DNA from: Paraburkholderia acidicola
Lineage (GTDB): Bacteria; Pseudomonadota; Gammaproteobacteria; Burkholderiales; Burkholderiaceae
Direction: 5' to 3'
Assembly (NCBI RefSeq): GCF_002362315.1
Contig: NZ_MTZV01000006.1
Span: forward strand, 496,001 to 560,000
Length of the DNA stretch: 64,000 nucleotides
Shown here: in pieces, positions 17,312 through 26,554 of the stretch
Layout: each line of letters opens with the position of its first letter
Position numbering within the stretch: position 1 is the first letter of the stretch
Translations under genes and position numbers: made by a program
The notes under the pieces: generated by a model
Seen by the model: the letters and a program-made list of their open reading frames with translations, nothing else
Database searches by the model: none
What the model was told of the DNA's origin: nothing

Positions 17312-19441
17312 TCAATAACGCATGGTGAGCGAAGCAAACGCAGCACGGCCCGCTTGAGGCGAATGAAGCGTCTGCACACCGTCATACCAGACGTACTCGT
17401 TGTAACGGTTCAGCAGATTGGTGAGTTGCACGTCGAATGTCACCGCTTTCGAAACCCGGTACGACGCACTCGCATTGAACCGCACCGAGGAACCGAACTT
17501 GCCCGTCGAGTTGGTCGGTTCGAGGTAGTACGCGCTTTGCGCGTTGGCCCATGTCGACAGGCGCAGGTCCGCCGTGGCCTGGTAATCGGCACCCGCGGAC
17601 ACCAGGTGGTTCGGCACATGGTCGACCTGCTTGCCCGCGCTCCCCAGATTGGTGGGACCAGGATCGACGACGCGGGCCATCTGGTACGTATACGCAAACC
17701 ACAGGCTAAGGTCACGTGCGAGCAGCAGATTGGCCTGCACGTCGAACCCCTTGCGTTTCGTCTTGCCGAGGTTGTCGAAGTCACCGGTAGGATCATTTGC
17801 CTTGCGACGCACCTCGTTGGAAGCGAGTTGCTCCCAGTACGCTACGCGCCCATCCAGCCGCTCGAGTGGGCTGAACTTGAGACCCACCTCCCAGCCGTCG
17901 TTGATGGACGGTGCGAGATCCGTCACGCGCGGCGGAATCTTGTAGGCGCCTGCGCCGACACCGATCTGAAACGTCCGCCCGTAGTTTCCGTAGAAGCTGT
18001 AGCCAGACCACGGCGTGTAGACCGCGCTGAACTTCGGTTGCTGGATCACACCGTAGTCGTTCATGTCGTAGCGTTGGCCTGACAGATGGTTCGTCAGATG
18101 ACCGCTGGCCATGTCGACGCGATAGGCCGGAATCAGCTTGAGCGTGTCGAACGGCTTGAAGGTGGCCTGAACATAGGCGCCGGTGGTGTCGTACGAAAAC
18201 GTCTGGTCGCGGGTTTGCGACGTGCGCACCTGGTCTCGCGTCAGCCAGCGCTGGCTGCGATTGTTTTGCCACTCTCCGCTGACGCCGGCTTCCAATGCGA
18301 GATCCTTGATCCATGGCATCCCCGTCGTGCGGGGGCGGTAAGTGAGGGAACTAAGAAAGCCAAACTGCTGTTCGTCTGAGAAACGCTCCTGCTGGCTGAC
18401 CGACGCGGAGAACCGGACCCAGCGACGATCCCTGAACGTATTGACATACGCTTTCGTCGACGAGGACAAGCGGTCAGTTAGATCGACGTCGAAATACGCG
18501 GCGTATTGACCGGTTTCGCGCGTGGCCTGATCGGTGTTGTTGAATGCGTAAGAGCCGGTCGGATTGCTATGCGCGTCGCGCTCTGTCAGATAGCCCGGCT
18601 CGTCGGCCGCGGTTCGGCCGTAGCGTGCAGAGAGGCCCAGTCGCACAGCCGCGCTCGGGCTGTAGAACCACTTGCCCGCGACGCCTACCTTGTCCATATC
18701 CGAATGATCCCGATAGCCTTGCGAGCGACGATAGCCGAACGCGTAGTTTTGCGAGAACGTGTCGCTCTCGTGGCCGGCAACCACTTCGGCGTTGTACGTG
18801 CCGTAGCTTCCGTAACCGATGCGGCCCCGGGCGTAGTCGCCGCCGGTGAGCGTCGTGATCGTCGCGTTACCGGCAATGTTGTGCAGACCATAGCGGGGGT
18901 CGTTCGTGCCGCGTACGGTTTCCAGCGATTCGATCTCAAGCGGAAACACCGCATCCATGAACGGCATGCTGCCATCGTTGCTATTGGATGGAACACCGTC
19001 GATCAGCAGTTTGACCGCATTGATCTCGCTCTCGCCGTTGAAACCGCGAAACGAAATCTTGCCCGAGGTCGTGCCTTGATTGAAGTCGGTCAGCAGAACG
19101 CCTGGCATCTGGCCAAAGAGTTCCCATGGGCTGCGCACGTTCTGGTTCTCGATGTGGCTCGCGTCGACGCGATCGACGGAGGTCAGGATGTTGCGCGTCG
19201 ATAGCGGCCCTGTGCGCACTGCGCTCACCTCGATGGCGCCTAGTACGAACGTCGAGTCATCGGTGGTTTCAGGTGGGGTTCGATTCGATCGGGTGGTAAC
19301 GGACTTCTCCCGCTCGCTAGAGGTGGCTTCGTCCGTATCGGACTCGGTGTCTTGCCGGTTTAGCGGCTCGGCCTGTGCCGTGAGCGCAATGGCGAAGCAG
19401 GCTGGGACCAGCCATTTCTCTTTGTGCTTTCGAATCTTCAT
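17312..19441 (-). CDS. TonB-dependent outer-membrane receptor
   Basis: A 709-residue receptor. The signal peptide is at residues 1-24 (MKIRKHKEKWLVPAC...AQA). A short acidic linker follows, then the plug domain (SVDRVDASHIENQNVRSPWELFGQMPGVL...ISFRGFNGESEINAVKLLIDGVP, about 90-190), then the 22-strand barrel ending in ASLTMRY with a C-terminal aromatic residue. The start at 19441 is chosen for the signal peptide, although no good Shine-Dalgarno precedes it. It diverges from a LacI-type regulator and lies beside a sugar ABC importer and alpha-galactosidase, so an oligosaccharide ligand is plausible; siderophore receptors share the fold. Confidence 0.85.
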   Translation of the reverse strand: MKIRKHKEKWLVPACFAIALTAQAEPLNRQDTESDTDEATSSEREKSVTTRSNRTPPETTDDSTFVLGAIEVSAVRTGPLSTRNILTSVDRVDASHIENQNVRSPWELFGQMPGVLLTDFNQGTTSGKISFRGFNGESEINAVKLLIDGVPSNSNDGSMPFMDAVFPLEIESLETVRGTNDPRYGLHNIAGNATITTLTGGDYARGRIGYGSYGTYNAEVVAGHESDTFSQNYAFGYRRSQGYRDHSDMDKVGVAGKWFYSPSAAVRLGLSARYGRTAADEPGYLTERDAHSNPTGSYAFNNTDQATRETGQYAAYFDVDLTDRLSSSTKAYVNTFRDRRWVRFSASVSQQERFSDEQQFGFLSSLTYRPRTTGMPWIKDLALEAGVSGEWQNNRSQRWLTRDQVRTSQTRDQTFSYDTTGAYVQATFKPFDTLKLIPAYRVDMASGHLTNHLSGQRYDMNDYGVIQQPKFSAVYTPWSGYSFYGNYGRTFQIGVGAGAYKIPPRVTDLAPSINDGWEVGLKFSPLERLDGRVAYWEQLASNEVRRKANDPTGDFDNLGKTKRKGFDVQANLLLARDLSLWFAYTYQMARVVDPGPTNLGSAGKQVDHVPNHLVSAGADYQATADLRLSTWANAQSAYYLEPTNSTGKFGSSVRFNASASYRVSKAVTFDVQLTNLLNRYNEYVWYDGVQTLHSPQAGRAAFASLTMRY

Positions 19442-19728
19442 TGTCGATACTTGAGGATGTGCCGCGCCAGATCGATGTCGTGGAGAACGAGCAAGGCGCA
19501 GCAGGGAAAAAACTCTTGGGCAGACCGCTGCGACTCGCAAGCCGTGCGGCACTCTTCGATGGACGTTGATGGTTTTTCTCAACCGCGAACTTTATCGAAC
19601 TTGTAGTCGCGTTAATACGTCGTGCTGCGCGACAAATTGTCGCCAGAAATTGAGATGCCAGCCATCGACACCCCGGGAATTCCCTGGAACACGAAGCTTG
19701 ATTTTTATCCGCTTGGGAACATACTCTA

Positions 19729-19742
19729 CTAACTCGCGTTAG
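19729..19742. promoter_or_regulatory. LacI-type operator palindrome 1
   Basis: CTAACTCGCGTTAG: arms CTAAC and GTTAG around TCGC. Centre-to-centre distance to palindrome 2 is 79 bases, compatible with looping by a tetrameric LacI protein. Confidence 0.65.
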
Positions 19743-19806
19743 ATAGGGCATTCTGGCGATGTTTGAAGCACCGGTGGCTGGCAGCAGCCATTTTTTCGAA
19801 CCCGCT

Positions 19807-19822
19807 GCTAACGCGTGTTAGC
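19807..19822. promoter_or_regulatory. LacI-type operator palindrome 2
   Basis: GCTAACGCGTGTTAGC: 6-bp arms GCTAAC and GTTAGC around a CG-rich centre, as in many LacI-family operators. It lies 28 bases upstream of the regulator's ATG, a position expected for autoregulation. Confidence 0.7.
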
Positions 19823-19849
19823 CAACCCGAAAGATCAGACCAAAAACCG

Positions 19850-20890
19850 ATGAAGCGTGTAACCAGCCACCAGGTCGCCACCCTTGCCAGCGTGTCCCGC
19901 ACCACCGTCTCGTTCGTGCTCAACAACGTCCCAGGTATGGGGATCAGCGACGAAACACGGGAACGCGTTCTCGCAGCCGCGCGGCAGCTCGACTATGTGC
20001 CGAATGCGATGGCGATGTCGCTCGCAAGCGGTGCCACCCAGACCATCGGCCTGCTCATGCCGCACGACGATCAGATACACGCCAACGTCGACGCCTATAT
20101 TCCGCGCTTTCTGACCGGCGTCACGCTGACGTGCCAGGCGAGCGGCTACAAGGTGCTATTCGAACCGCTCAATCACGCCGCGCCGGCTGGCGCGTGCCTG
20201 AGCCTCGTCGATAGTGGACGGATCGACGGGCTGATTGCGTTGAATCCACGCCAGGCCGATTTCAGCTATCTGAACGATGCGGCCGGCAACGGCTTCCCGC
20301 TGATCGTCTTCGGATCGAATCTCACCGGGCACCACAACGTTCACAGCATCGATGCGGACAATCGCGACGCCGCGCGCCGGGCCACCGAACATCTGCTTGC
20401 GCTCGGTCATCGCCGCATCGCGCACATCGCGTTCGCCCACCACGACTATCCGATCGTGCGCGAACGTCTGCTCGGTTTTCACGACGCGATGCAGGCGGCG
20501 AACCTCGACGTCGATCCTGCGTGGATTTCATACGGGAACTACAGCGCCGAAAGCGGCGCCGAGGCGATGCGCGCGATTCTCGAACGCAGCTCGGGCGTAA
20601 CGGCGCTGTTCGCGGGCAACGACACGATCGCGTTCGGTGCGATGGCTGCGCTGCGCGATGCAGGGCTAAGCATTCCGGACGACATGGCGATCGTCGGTTA
20701 CGACGACATTCCGCTCGCCGCATACGCCGCACCGCCGCTGACGACGATGCGCACGGAGCCCTTCACCGAAGGCAGCGAAGCAGCCGCGATGCTGCTACGA
20801 ATCATGGCCGGCGAATCGTCGGCAAGGGCACATGTGAAAGCGATTGTGCCGTTGGTGGTCAGGCGCTCCTGCGGTGCAAGCCCGACCTGA
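19850..20890 (+). CDS. LacI-family transcriptional regulator
   Basis: A 346-residue regulator. The N-terminal helix-turn-helix with hinge is RVTSHQVATLASVSRTTVSFVLNN...VLAAARQLDYVPNAMAMSLASG (residues 3-60). It is followed by a periplasmic-binding-protein-like sugar domain, with HNVHSIDADNRDAARRATEHLLALGHRRIAHIA and VTALFAGNDTIAFGAMAALRDAGLSIPDDMAIVGYDDIPLAAYAAPPLTTM being typical. The start at 19850 matches the family N-terminus; the frame continues upstream through the operator, which argues against a longer protein. Neighbours suggest it senses an alpha-galactoside or its product. Confidence 0.9.
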   Translation: MKRVTSHQVATLASVSRTTVSFVLNNVPGMGISDETRERVLAAARQLDYVPNAMAMSLASGATQTIGLLMPHDDQIHANVDAYIPRFLTGVTLTCQASGYKVLFEPLNHAAPAGACLSLVDSGRIDGLIALNPRQADFSYLNDAAGNGFPLIVFGSNLTGHHNVHSIDADNRDAARRATEHLLALGHRRIAHIAFAHHDYPIVRERLLGFHDAMQAANLDVDPAWISYGNYSAESGAEAMRAILERSSGVTALFAGNDTIAFGAMAALRDAGLSIPDDMAIVGYDDIPLAAYAAPPLTTMRTEPFTEGSEAAAMLLRIMAGESSARAHVKAIVPLVVRRSCGASPT

Positions 20891-21006
20891 AAGAAAGCGT
20901 GTACCGCAGAACGAAGCGGTGGCGGTTGGTGAGCATGCAGGTTCGCCGGTAACCGCGCCGCTATCGCAGTCGATCAGAACGACATCCCCCGGAGGAGACA
21001 AGACTC

Positions 21007-23118
21007 ATGAACAGCATCTCACGTGCAGGTTCGTCGAAACGCCGTCTACGCGTTGGCGCCATGGCTACAATCGCCCTCTTCGCCTCGCTTGCCGCCACAC
21101 CTGGCGCAAGAGCCGCGACAACGCCGGTACTGCAATTCAACGATCAAGGTTTCGAGCAGGCCGGATCGGGCTACACATGTTCGTCCTGGTGGGTTGTTAC
21201 TTCGGGCGCCGGATGTGCGACCAACAATCCGCACTCGGGCGCGCATCTGGCCTTTCTCGATCAGGGCGACGGCTATTCGGTCTCGCAATCGATTCAATCC
21301 ACTGTGACCGGCTCCTACGATTTCTCCGCATGGATCGGGGCCTTGCCCAACGGAACAGGCGGAACGTTCTCGATCAGAAGCGGAAACGCACCGGCGCAAA
21401 CGATCACCCTGCCCGCCTCGCTCGCCACCGGCGTGTACATCAAGTACACGCTGCCGCGCATCGCCGTCACAGCTGGCGACACCGTCACGATCACGTTCGC
21501 TTCGTCGAGCGGACGCGGCTGGATCAATATCGACGATATCGAAGTCGTACCGTCCGCGCCCAACGACCCGCAGATCACGTCGTCGAATCCGACCGTCGTC
21601 GCAATGTTCGACTGGGCGAAGGTGAAAGCCAATTCGTGGGTACGGCAAACCGGCACCACCGGTGTCGTCAACATGGATGAGAACAACCGCAATGGCAGTG
21701 GCACCGGTGTCTACACACCGTCGTACTGGGCAGGCTATCCGTTCCGCTCGTATTACTACTCGCGCGATTTCGCCCATCAGTTCCTTGGCGCACACATGCT
21801 CGGACTGGATGTGCAGAACAAGACGATGCTCGAAGGCTTTGCTACGTCGGCCACCGCGAGCCGTGGCTATTTCCCGCTGTGGGCCATCAACTTCGACGGC
21901 TCGACCGGTACTACCGACTACAAGAGTGACACCAACTTCGTCCGCGAGCTGCCCGCTCCGTTCGACCTCGCGCAGCGCATGAACGACGGCTACCGCTGGA
22001 CCGGCGACGCCGACTACGCGACCAGCCCGGCTTTGACCGGTTTCGTCGCCAACACCGTGAGCGCGTTCATCGCGGCGCACACCGGGCTCATTCCCGACGG
22101 CAAGGTCCATGGCCGGCAGATCAATCTCGCGCAGGCGAACGGCGGCAACATCTTCCTCGGTGTGGCGAGCTACAACGAAAGCGCCGGAGACGATCCCGTC
22201 GAAGCCGCCGATGCCGTATCGACCCAATATCAGGCCTATCTCTCGATGTCCGCGCTCTCCGCGGCGCGGCGCGACTTTGCAGCGGCCAGAACCTACGCTG
22301 AAAAAGCCGCCGATCTTTACACCTACTACAACACGACGTGGAGCGTGCCCCCGTCGAACCCGCTCGCGGTGATCCGCAGCTACAACATCGACTCGGTGGG
22401 ATCGACCGCGTGGGGCTCCGAAATGAGCTGGTTCGCGCCGATGAAGGGCATCATGGCGCCTGGCAATCGCCGCGACCAGTACATGTCGTGGCTCAACACA
22501 ACGGCCCTCACCTCCACACCGCCGAACCTCGAAGCCGTCACCTATCTGCCCGATGCGTTCTTCACCGTCAACGACGGTACGACCGCGTGGGCCTGGATGC
22601 AGTACGTCTATAACCGCATCAACGACTTGCACTCTGGCGGGTTTCTCAATGGCGACTATCCGGAGACTTCCTTCACGCTCGTGAGCCAGGTGATTGATGG
22701 ATTGCTGGGCGTGCAGCCCGATGCGGCGCAGCGTGCAGTGACCACGGTCTCGCAGTTGCCGTCCGATATCGGCTGGCTGCAGGTGGCGAGCATTCCGGTC
22801 GGCAACGGTTCGATCACCTTGCGGCAGGACGGCAAGACCCGCAGCACGCTGACAAACACGAGCCAGACCCGCGCGGCGCCTTATCTGTGGCACGCCGGAT
22901 TCCCGGGCGCCTATCTGTGCCTGACGGTTCGTGGACAGCACCGCATTGGCCGGATCGTGCAACCCGAAGGCCGCCAGGGTCCGACGTTCACCTACGCAGA
23001 CCTGACCGTGCAGCCTGGCGAAACTGTTGTCGTCGATGCGCCGTCCAGTTGTCATCTGAAAACGAACGACGTGAATGCGTCGGCCACCCCGACCACCACG
23101 GCCTCCACGCCGCAATGA
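21007..23118 (+). CDS. Secreted protein with carbohydrate-binding-like N-domain and predicted helical-barrel domain, activity unknown
   Basis: A 703-residue protein I cannot assign to a named family. The signal peptide ends near residue 36 (ARA). Residues 40-185 form a beta-rich domain (FNDQGFEQ... to INIDDIEVVPS) resembling carbohydrate-binding modules. Residues 195-600 are helix-rich with aromatic and acidic residues (YYYSRDFAHQFLGAHMLGL, NDGYRWTGDADY, AAARTYAEKAADLYTYYN), like six-hairpin glycosidases. Residues 605-685 look like a closing beta domain. GGAGGAG lies before the ATG. It sits between the LacI gene and a sugar ABC importer, 32 bases ahead of the ATPase gene, so cleavage of an extracellular or periplasmic oligosaccharide is the best inference. 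Confidence 0.6.
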   Translation: MNSISRAGSSKRRLRVGAMATIALFASLAATPGARAATTPVLQFNDQGFEQAGSGYTCSSWWVVTSGAGCATNNPHSGAHLAFLDQGDGYSVSQSIQSTVTGSYDFSAWIGALPNGTGGTFSIRSGNAPAQTITLPASLATGVYIKYTLPRIAVTAGDTVTITFASSSGRGWINIDDIEVVPSAPNDPQITSSNPTVVAMFDWAKVKANSWVRQTGTTGVVNMDENNRNGSGTGVYTPSYWAGYPFRSYYYSRDFAHQFLGAHMLGLDVQNKTMLEGFATSATASRGYFPLWAINFDGSTGTTDYKSDTNFVRELPAPFDLAQRMNDGYRWTGDADYATSPALTGFVANTVSAFIAAHTGLIPDGKVHGRQINLAQANGGNIFLGVASYNESAGDDPVEAADAVSTQYQAYLSMSALSAARRDFAAARTYAEKAADLYTYYNTTWSVPPSNPLAVIRSYNIDSVGSTAWGSEMSWFAPMKGIMAPGNRRDQYMSWLNTTALTSTPPNLEAVTYLPDAFFTVNDGTTAWAWMQYVYNRINDLHSGGFLNGDYPETSFTLVSQVIDGLLGVQPDAAQRAVTTVSQLPSDIGWLQVASIPVGNGSITLRQDGKTRSTLTNTSQTRAAPYLWHAGFPGAYLCLTVRGQHRIGRIVQPEGRQGPTFTYADLTVQPGETVVVDAPSSCHLKTNDVNASATPTTTASTPQ

Positions 23119-23150
23119 AGCCGAACCAGACCTGCAAGGCGGAGTGATTC

Positions 23151-24323
23151 ATGGCAAGTATTGCGCTCAAGGGCGTTGGCAAATCGTATGGTCCCGTTGG
23201 GCGTCATGCGGCGGTCGTGCGTAACGTTGATCTGGACATCGCGCCCGGCGAATTCTGCGTGTTCGTCGGTGCATCGGGCTGTGGAAAGTCGACGCTGCTG
23301 CGCATGATCGCCGGACTCGAAACGATGACGACGGGTGATCTGTTCGTCGGCGGCCGGCGCATGAACGATGTGCCGGCCGCGAAGCGCGGCATCGCGATGG
23401 TGTTCCAGAGCTATGCGCTGTTTCCGCACATGACCGTGTATGAAAATCTCTCGTTCGGTCTGACGCTGATGAAACTGAAGAAGAGCGTCATCGACGAGAA
23501 GGTCAATGCGACAGCGCGGGCGCTGCAACTCGAACACCTGCTCGATCGTCTGCCCAAGGCGCTGTCGGGCGGGCAACGGCAGCGTGTTGCGATCGGTCGG
23601 GCACTCGTGCGCGAGCCAGGCGTGTTTCTGTTCGACGAACCGTTGTCCAATCTCGACGCTTCGCTGCGACTGCAGACACGTCATGAAATCGCCCGCATCC
23701 ATCGCGGCATCGAAGGCGCGTCCAGCATCTACGTCACGCACGATCAGGTCGAAGCGATGACGCTTGCCGATCGCATCGTGCTGCTCAATGCCGGCGCCGC
23801 AGTCGAACAGGAAGGCAGCATCGCGCAATGCGGGCCGCCGCTCGAGCTGTATCACCGGCCGCGCAATCGCTTCGTCGCAGGCTTCATCGGGTCGCCGAAG
23901 ATGAACTTCATCGCCGCGCGGCTGGTGTCCGCCAGCGAACAGCGCGCACAGGTCCGACTCGACACCGGTGAAACGTTGACCGCGTCGGTCGACGCGCGGC
24001 GCCTGCAACCAGGCGTTGCCCTGACGCTCGGCATCCGGCCGGAGCACGCCGGCGCAAGCACCGGCAATGGCACCGATGCGCAGCATCTGGTGCGCGAGGT
24101 CCGGTGGCAAGAGCGGCTCGGCGAAAGCACCTACGTCTATCTCGACAGCGGCGATCCGCTCACGCCCTGGGTCGTCAAGCTACCCGGCAACGCCAGCGCC
24201 CACGCGGGCCAGCGACTGCCGATATCCATCCCCGCGACATCGCTGCATGTTTTCGATGCGCGTGGCGACGCACTGACACGCTGTACCGAAGATCAGGCAC
24301 TTCCAATGGCACTGACCATCTGA
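23151..24323 (+). CDS. Sugar ABC transporter ATP-binding protein (UgpC/MalK type)
   Basis: A 390-residue CUT1 ATPase. Walker A is GASGCGKST (around residue 41), the Q-loop VFQSYALFPHM, the signature LSGGQRQRVAIGRA, Walker B VFLFDEPLSNLDA, and the switch His is in YVTHDQVEAMT. The C-terminal third is the regulatory TOBE/OB-fold region (FIGSPKMNF onward, including GIRPEH). It is the first gene of a compact importer set, with 21 bases to the binding-protein gene. It should drive both permeases downstream. Confidence 0.9.
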   Translation: MASIALKGVGKSYGPVGRHAAVVRNVDLDIAPGEFCVFVGASGCGKSTLLRMIAGLETMTTGDLFVGGRRMNDVPAAKRGIAMVFQSYALFPHMTVYENLSFGLTLMKLKKSVIDEKVNATARALQLEHLLDRLPKALSGGQRQRVAIGRALVREPGVFLFDEPLSNLDASLRLQTRHEIARIHRGIEGASSIYVTHDQVEAMTLADRIVLLNAGAAVEQEGSIAQCGPPLELYHRPRNRFVAGFIGSPKMNFIAARLVSASEQRAQVRLDTGETLTASVDARRLQPGVALTLGIRPEHAGASTGNGTDAQHLVREVRWQERLGESTYVYLDSGDPLTPWVVKLPGNASAHAGQRLPISIPATSLHVFDARGDALTRCTEDQALPMALTI

Positions 24324-24344
24324 CACGCAACTGGAGGAGACACA

Positions 24345-25583
24345 ATGAAAATGGCAAAAACCGCGCTGACCGGCGCTGCATCGCTACTGCTCGCAGCAGT
24401 GATGTCGTGTGCCCAGGCCGGCACACTCGTAATCAATTCGAACGCAGCGGATACCTCGGTGAGAACCGCATTCGATGCGGTCGTAAAGGGTTTCTCAGCG
24501 GAGAACCCCGACGTGGACGTGAAGGTTAATACGTTCGACACCGAGGGTTACAAGACCTCGATTCGCAACTTTCTTTCTGCGGAACCACCCGACGTCGTGA
24601 CGTGGTACGCAGGCCACCGGATGGCGCCGTTCGTCGACGCGGGTCTGTTCGAGGACGTGTCCGACATCTGGGCTAAAAACGGCCTGGACCAGAGTCTGAA
24701 AAGCGCAGCACCGGCGATGACCCTCAACGGCAAGAAGTGGGGCATCCCCTACACGTACTACGCGTGGGGCATCTACTACCGGAAGGATCTCTTCGCGAAG
24801 CTCGGTATCGAGCCGCCCACCACCTGGAAGGCGCTGCTCGATGCGTGCGCGAAACTCAAGGCCAACGGCATCACACCGTTCGCCATCGGCACGAAACAGA
24901 CGTGGACCACGGCGAGCTGGTTCGACTATCTGGACATGCGCGTGAACGGCTTCGCGTTCCACATGGATCTGACGAGCGGCAAGATCCCGTACACGGACAA
25001 GCGCGTCGAAGCCGTGTTCGATCGCTGGGATGAGCTGACCAAGCCCGGCTATTTCCTTGCCAACCACGCTTCATACACGTGGCAGGAAGCCGTACCGGCG
25101 CTTGTGAAGGGCGAAGCAGCCATGTACCTGATGGGCACCTTCGCGGTCGCGCCGATGAAAGAGGCGGGACTCGGTGAAGACCGCCTCGGCTTCATGCCGT
25201 TCCCCGCGATTACACCGAACCTGCCACGCGCGGAGGAAGCGCCGATCGAGACCGTCCATATTCCGTCGAAGGCAAAGAACAAGGTCGACGCGCGACGCTT
25301 CCTGACGTATATGTCACGCGCCGATGTGCAGGCAAAGTTCGGTGCGATGACGGAAGAACTACCGGTTAGCCGCAACGCACCCGCCCCCACCGACCCGTAT
25401 CTGAAAGCCGGTGCAGCGATGCTGGCCGACGCAGCCGGGCTGTCGCAGTTCTACGATCGCGATGCCCCCGCGGAAATGGCCAAGGCAGGTATGGACGGCT
25501 TCCAGCACTACATGCTGCAGCCCGATGCACGCGACGCGGTGCTGACGCGTCTCGAGCAGGTACGTCAGCGGGTCTACAAATGA
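24345..25583 (+). CDS. Sugar-binding protein of CUT1 ABC importer
   Basis: A 412-residue family 1 extracellular solute-binding protein. The signal peptide ends near residue 26 (CAQA). Typical elements are DVVTWYAGHRMAPFVDAGLFEDVSDIW (around residue 80), GIPYTYYAWGIYYRKDLF (around 130) and GEAAMYLMGTFAVAPM (around 258). GGAGGAGA is 6 bases before the ATG. The stop overlaps the first permease start as ATGA (25580-25583). With the GH36 enzyme in the operon, an alpha-galactoside such as melibiose or raffinose is the likely ligand; this is inferred, not read from the binding site. Confidence 0.9.
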   Translation: MKMAKTALTGAASLLLAAVMSCAQAGTLVINSNAADTSVRTAFDAVVKGFSAENPDVDVKVNTFDTEGYKTSIRNFLSAEPPDVVTWYAGHRMAPFVDAGLFEDVSDIWAKNGLDQSLKSAAPAMTLNGKKWGIPYTYYAWGIYYRKDLFAKLGIEPPTTWKALLDACAKLKANGITPFAIGTKQTWTTASWFDYLDMRVNGFAFHMDLTSGKIPYTDKRVEAVFDRWDELTKPGYFLANHASYTWQEAVPALVKGEAAMYLMGTFAVAPMKEAGLGEDRLGFMPFPAITPNLPRAEEAPIETVHIPSKAKNKVDARRFLTYMSRADVQAKFGAMTEELPVSRNAPAPTDPYLKAGAAMLADAAGLSQFYDRDAPAEMAKAGMDGFQHYMLQPDARDAVLTRLEQVRQRVYK

Positions 25584-26554
25584 CCGGACGGCATTCGGGG
25601 GCTCGCGCGTACCCGAAGTACCCGAGCGGGCCTTCATCCGCGGAGTCCACACCCCGGCACAACATCGCGGCGTTCTGGGAGCGCCACCAGCGCTCGCTGG
25701 CGCCGTGGCTCTTCCTGGCACCGGCACTGATCGCATTCACGATGTATGTGATCGTGCCGGTCATCGAGTCGCTCGCGCTGAGCCTGTACAACTGGGACGG
25801 ACTCGGCAAGGCGAGCTTTATCGGTATCGCGAACTATGTCGAGCTGTATCACGATCCCGATTTCTGGGGCGCGTTGAGAAACAATCTGATCTGGCTGATC
25901 GGCTTCATGCTCGCCATTCCGGCTGGCCTCTTCATGGCGCTGTTTCTCAACCAGCAGGTGTTTGGCATCCGCCTCGTCAAATCACTGTTCTTCTTTCCGT
26001 TCGTGATTTCGCAGGCGGTCATCGGGCTCGTGTTCAGCTGGTTCTACGATCCCACCAATGGCCTGCTCGCTCATCTCCTGCAACTGCTCGGCCTGCATGG
26101 CATCGCCGTGCTTTCCGAGGGCCGCTACGCGACCTACGGCATCGTCGTTGCGGGCCTTTATCCGCAGATCGCCTACTGCATGATTCTCTATCTGACAGGC
26201 CTCAACAACGTGCGCGCCGATCTGATCGAAGCAGCGCGGCTCGAGGGCGCAAAGGGCTGGACGATGCTCACGCGCATCGTGTTGCCGCAACTGCGCCCGG
26301 CGACCTTCGTGGCGGTGGTCGTGACTGTGGTCGGTGCACTGCGCAGCTTCGACATGATCTCGATCATGACGCAAGGCGGCCCGTATGGATCTTCCCGCGT
26401 GCTGGCGTACTACATGTACGAACAGGCACTGAGCGAGTACGGCTTCCGGATGGGCTACGGTTCAGCTATCGCGACCGTACTGTTCCTGATCATGCTGCTC
26501 TATATCGCCTTCGTGCTGGTGCGCATCTACCGGCAGGAAAAGGAGCACGGCTGA
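25580..26554 (+). CDS. Sugar ABC transporter permease 1 (CUT1, MalF-like)
   Basis: A 324-residue permease with six predicted membrane segments after a polar N-terminus of about 45 residues. The EAA motif for docking to the ATPase is ADLIEAARLEGAKGWTMLTRIVLPQLRP (around residue 215). The MalF-type signature FFFPFVISQAVIGLVFSWFYDP is near 135. It starts within the stop of the binding-protein gene and ends in a TGATG overlap with permease 2, so translation of the three is coupled. Confidence 0.9.
   Translation: MTGRHSGARAYPKYPSGPSSAESTPRHNIAAFWERHQRSLAPWLFLAPALIAFTMYVIVPVIESLALSLYNWDGLGKASFIGIANYVELYHDPDFWGALRNNLIWLIGFMLAIPAGLFMALFLNQQVFGIRLVKSLFFFPFVISQAVIGLVFSWFYDPTNGLLAHLLQLLGLHGIAVLSEGRYATYGIVVAGLYPQIAYCMILYLTGLNNVRADLIEAARLEGAKGWTMLTRIVLPQLRPATFVAVVVTVVGALRSFDMISIMTQGGPYGSSRVLAYYMYEQALSEYGFRMGYGSAIATVLFLIMLLYIAFVLVRIYRQEKEHG

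Larger units (their letters stand above)
19442..19849. other. Divergent regulatory region between TonB receptor and LacI regulator
   Basis: 408 bases with no gene. It holds two palindromes of the form CTAAC-N4-GTTAG (annotated separately) and a degenerate third half, TCGCGTTA at 19607-19614, closer to the receptor. The segment 19610-19740 is the most AT-rich part and is where both promoters are most likely to lie. Confidence 0.6.

Noticed and set aside
21046..23115. Minus-strand open frame of about 690 codons over the secreted barrel protein gene
   Set aside because: Its Arg/Val/Gly-rich sequence has no domain; the plus-strand frame has a signal peptide and ribosome-binding site.
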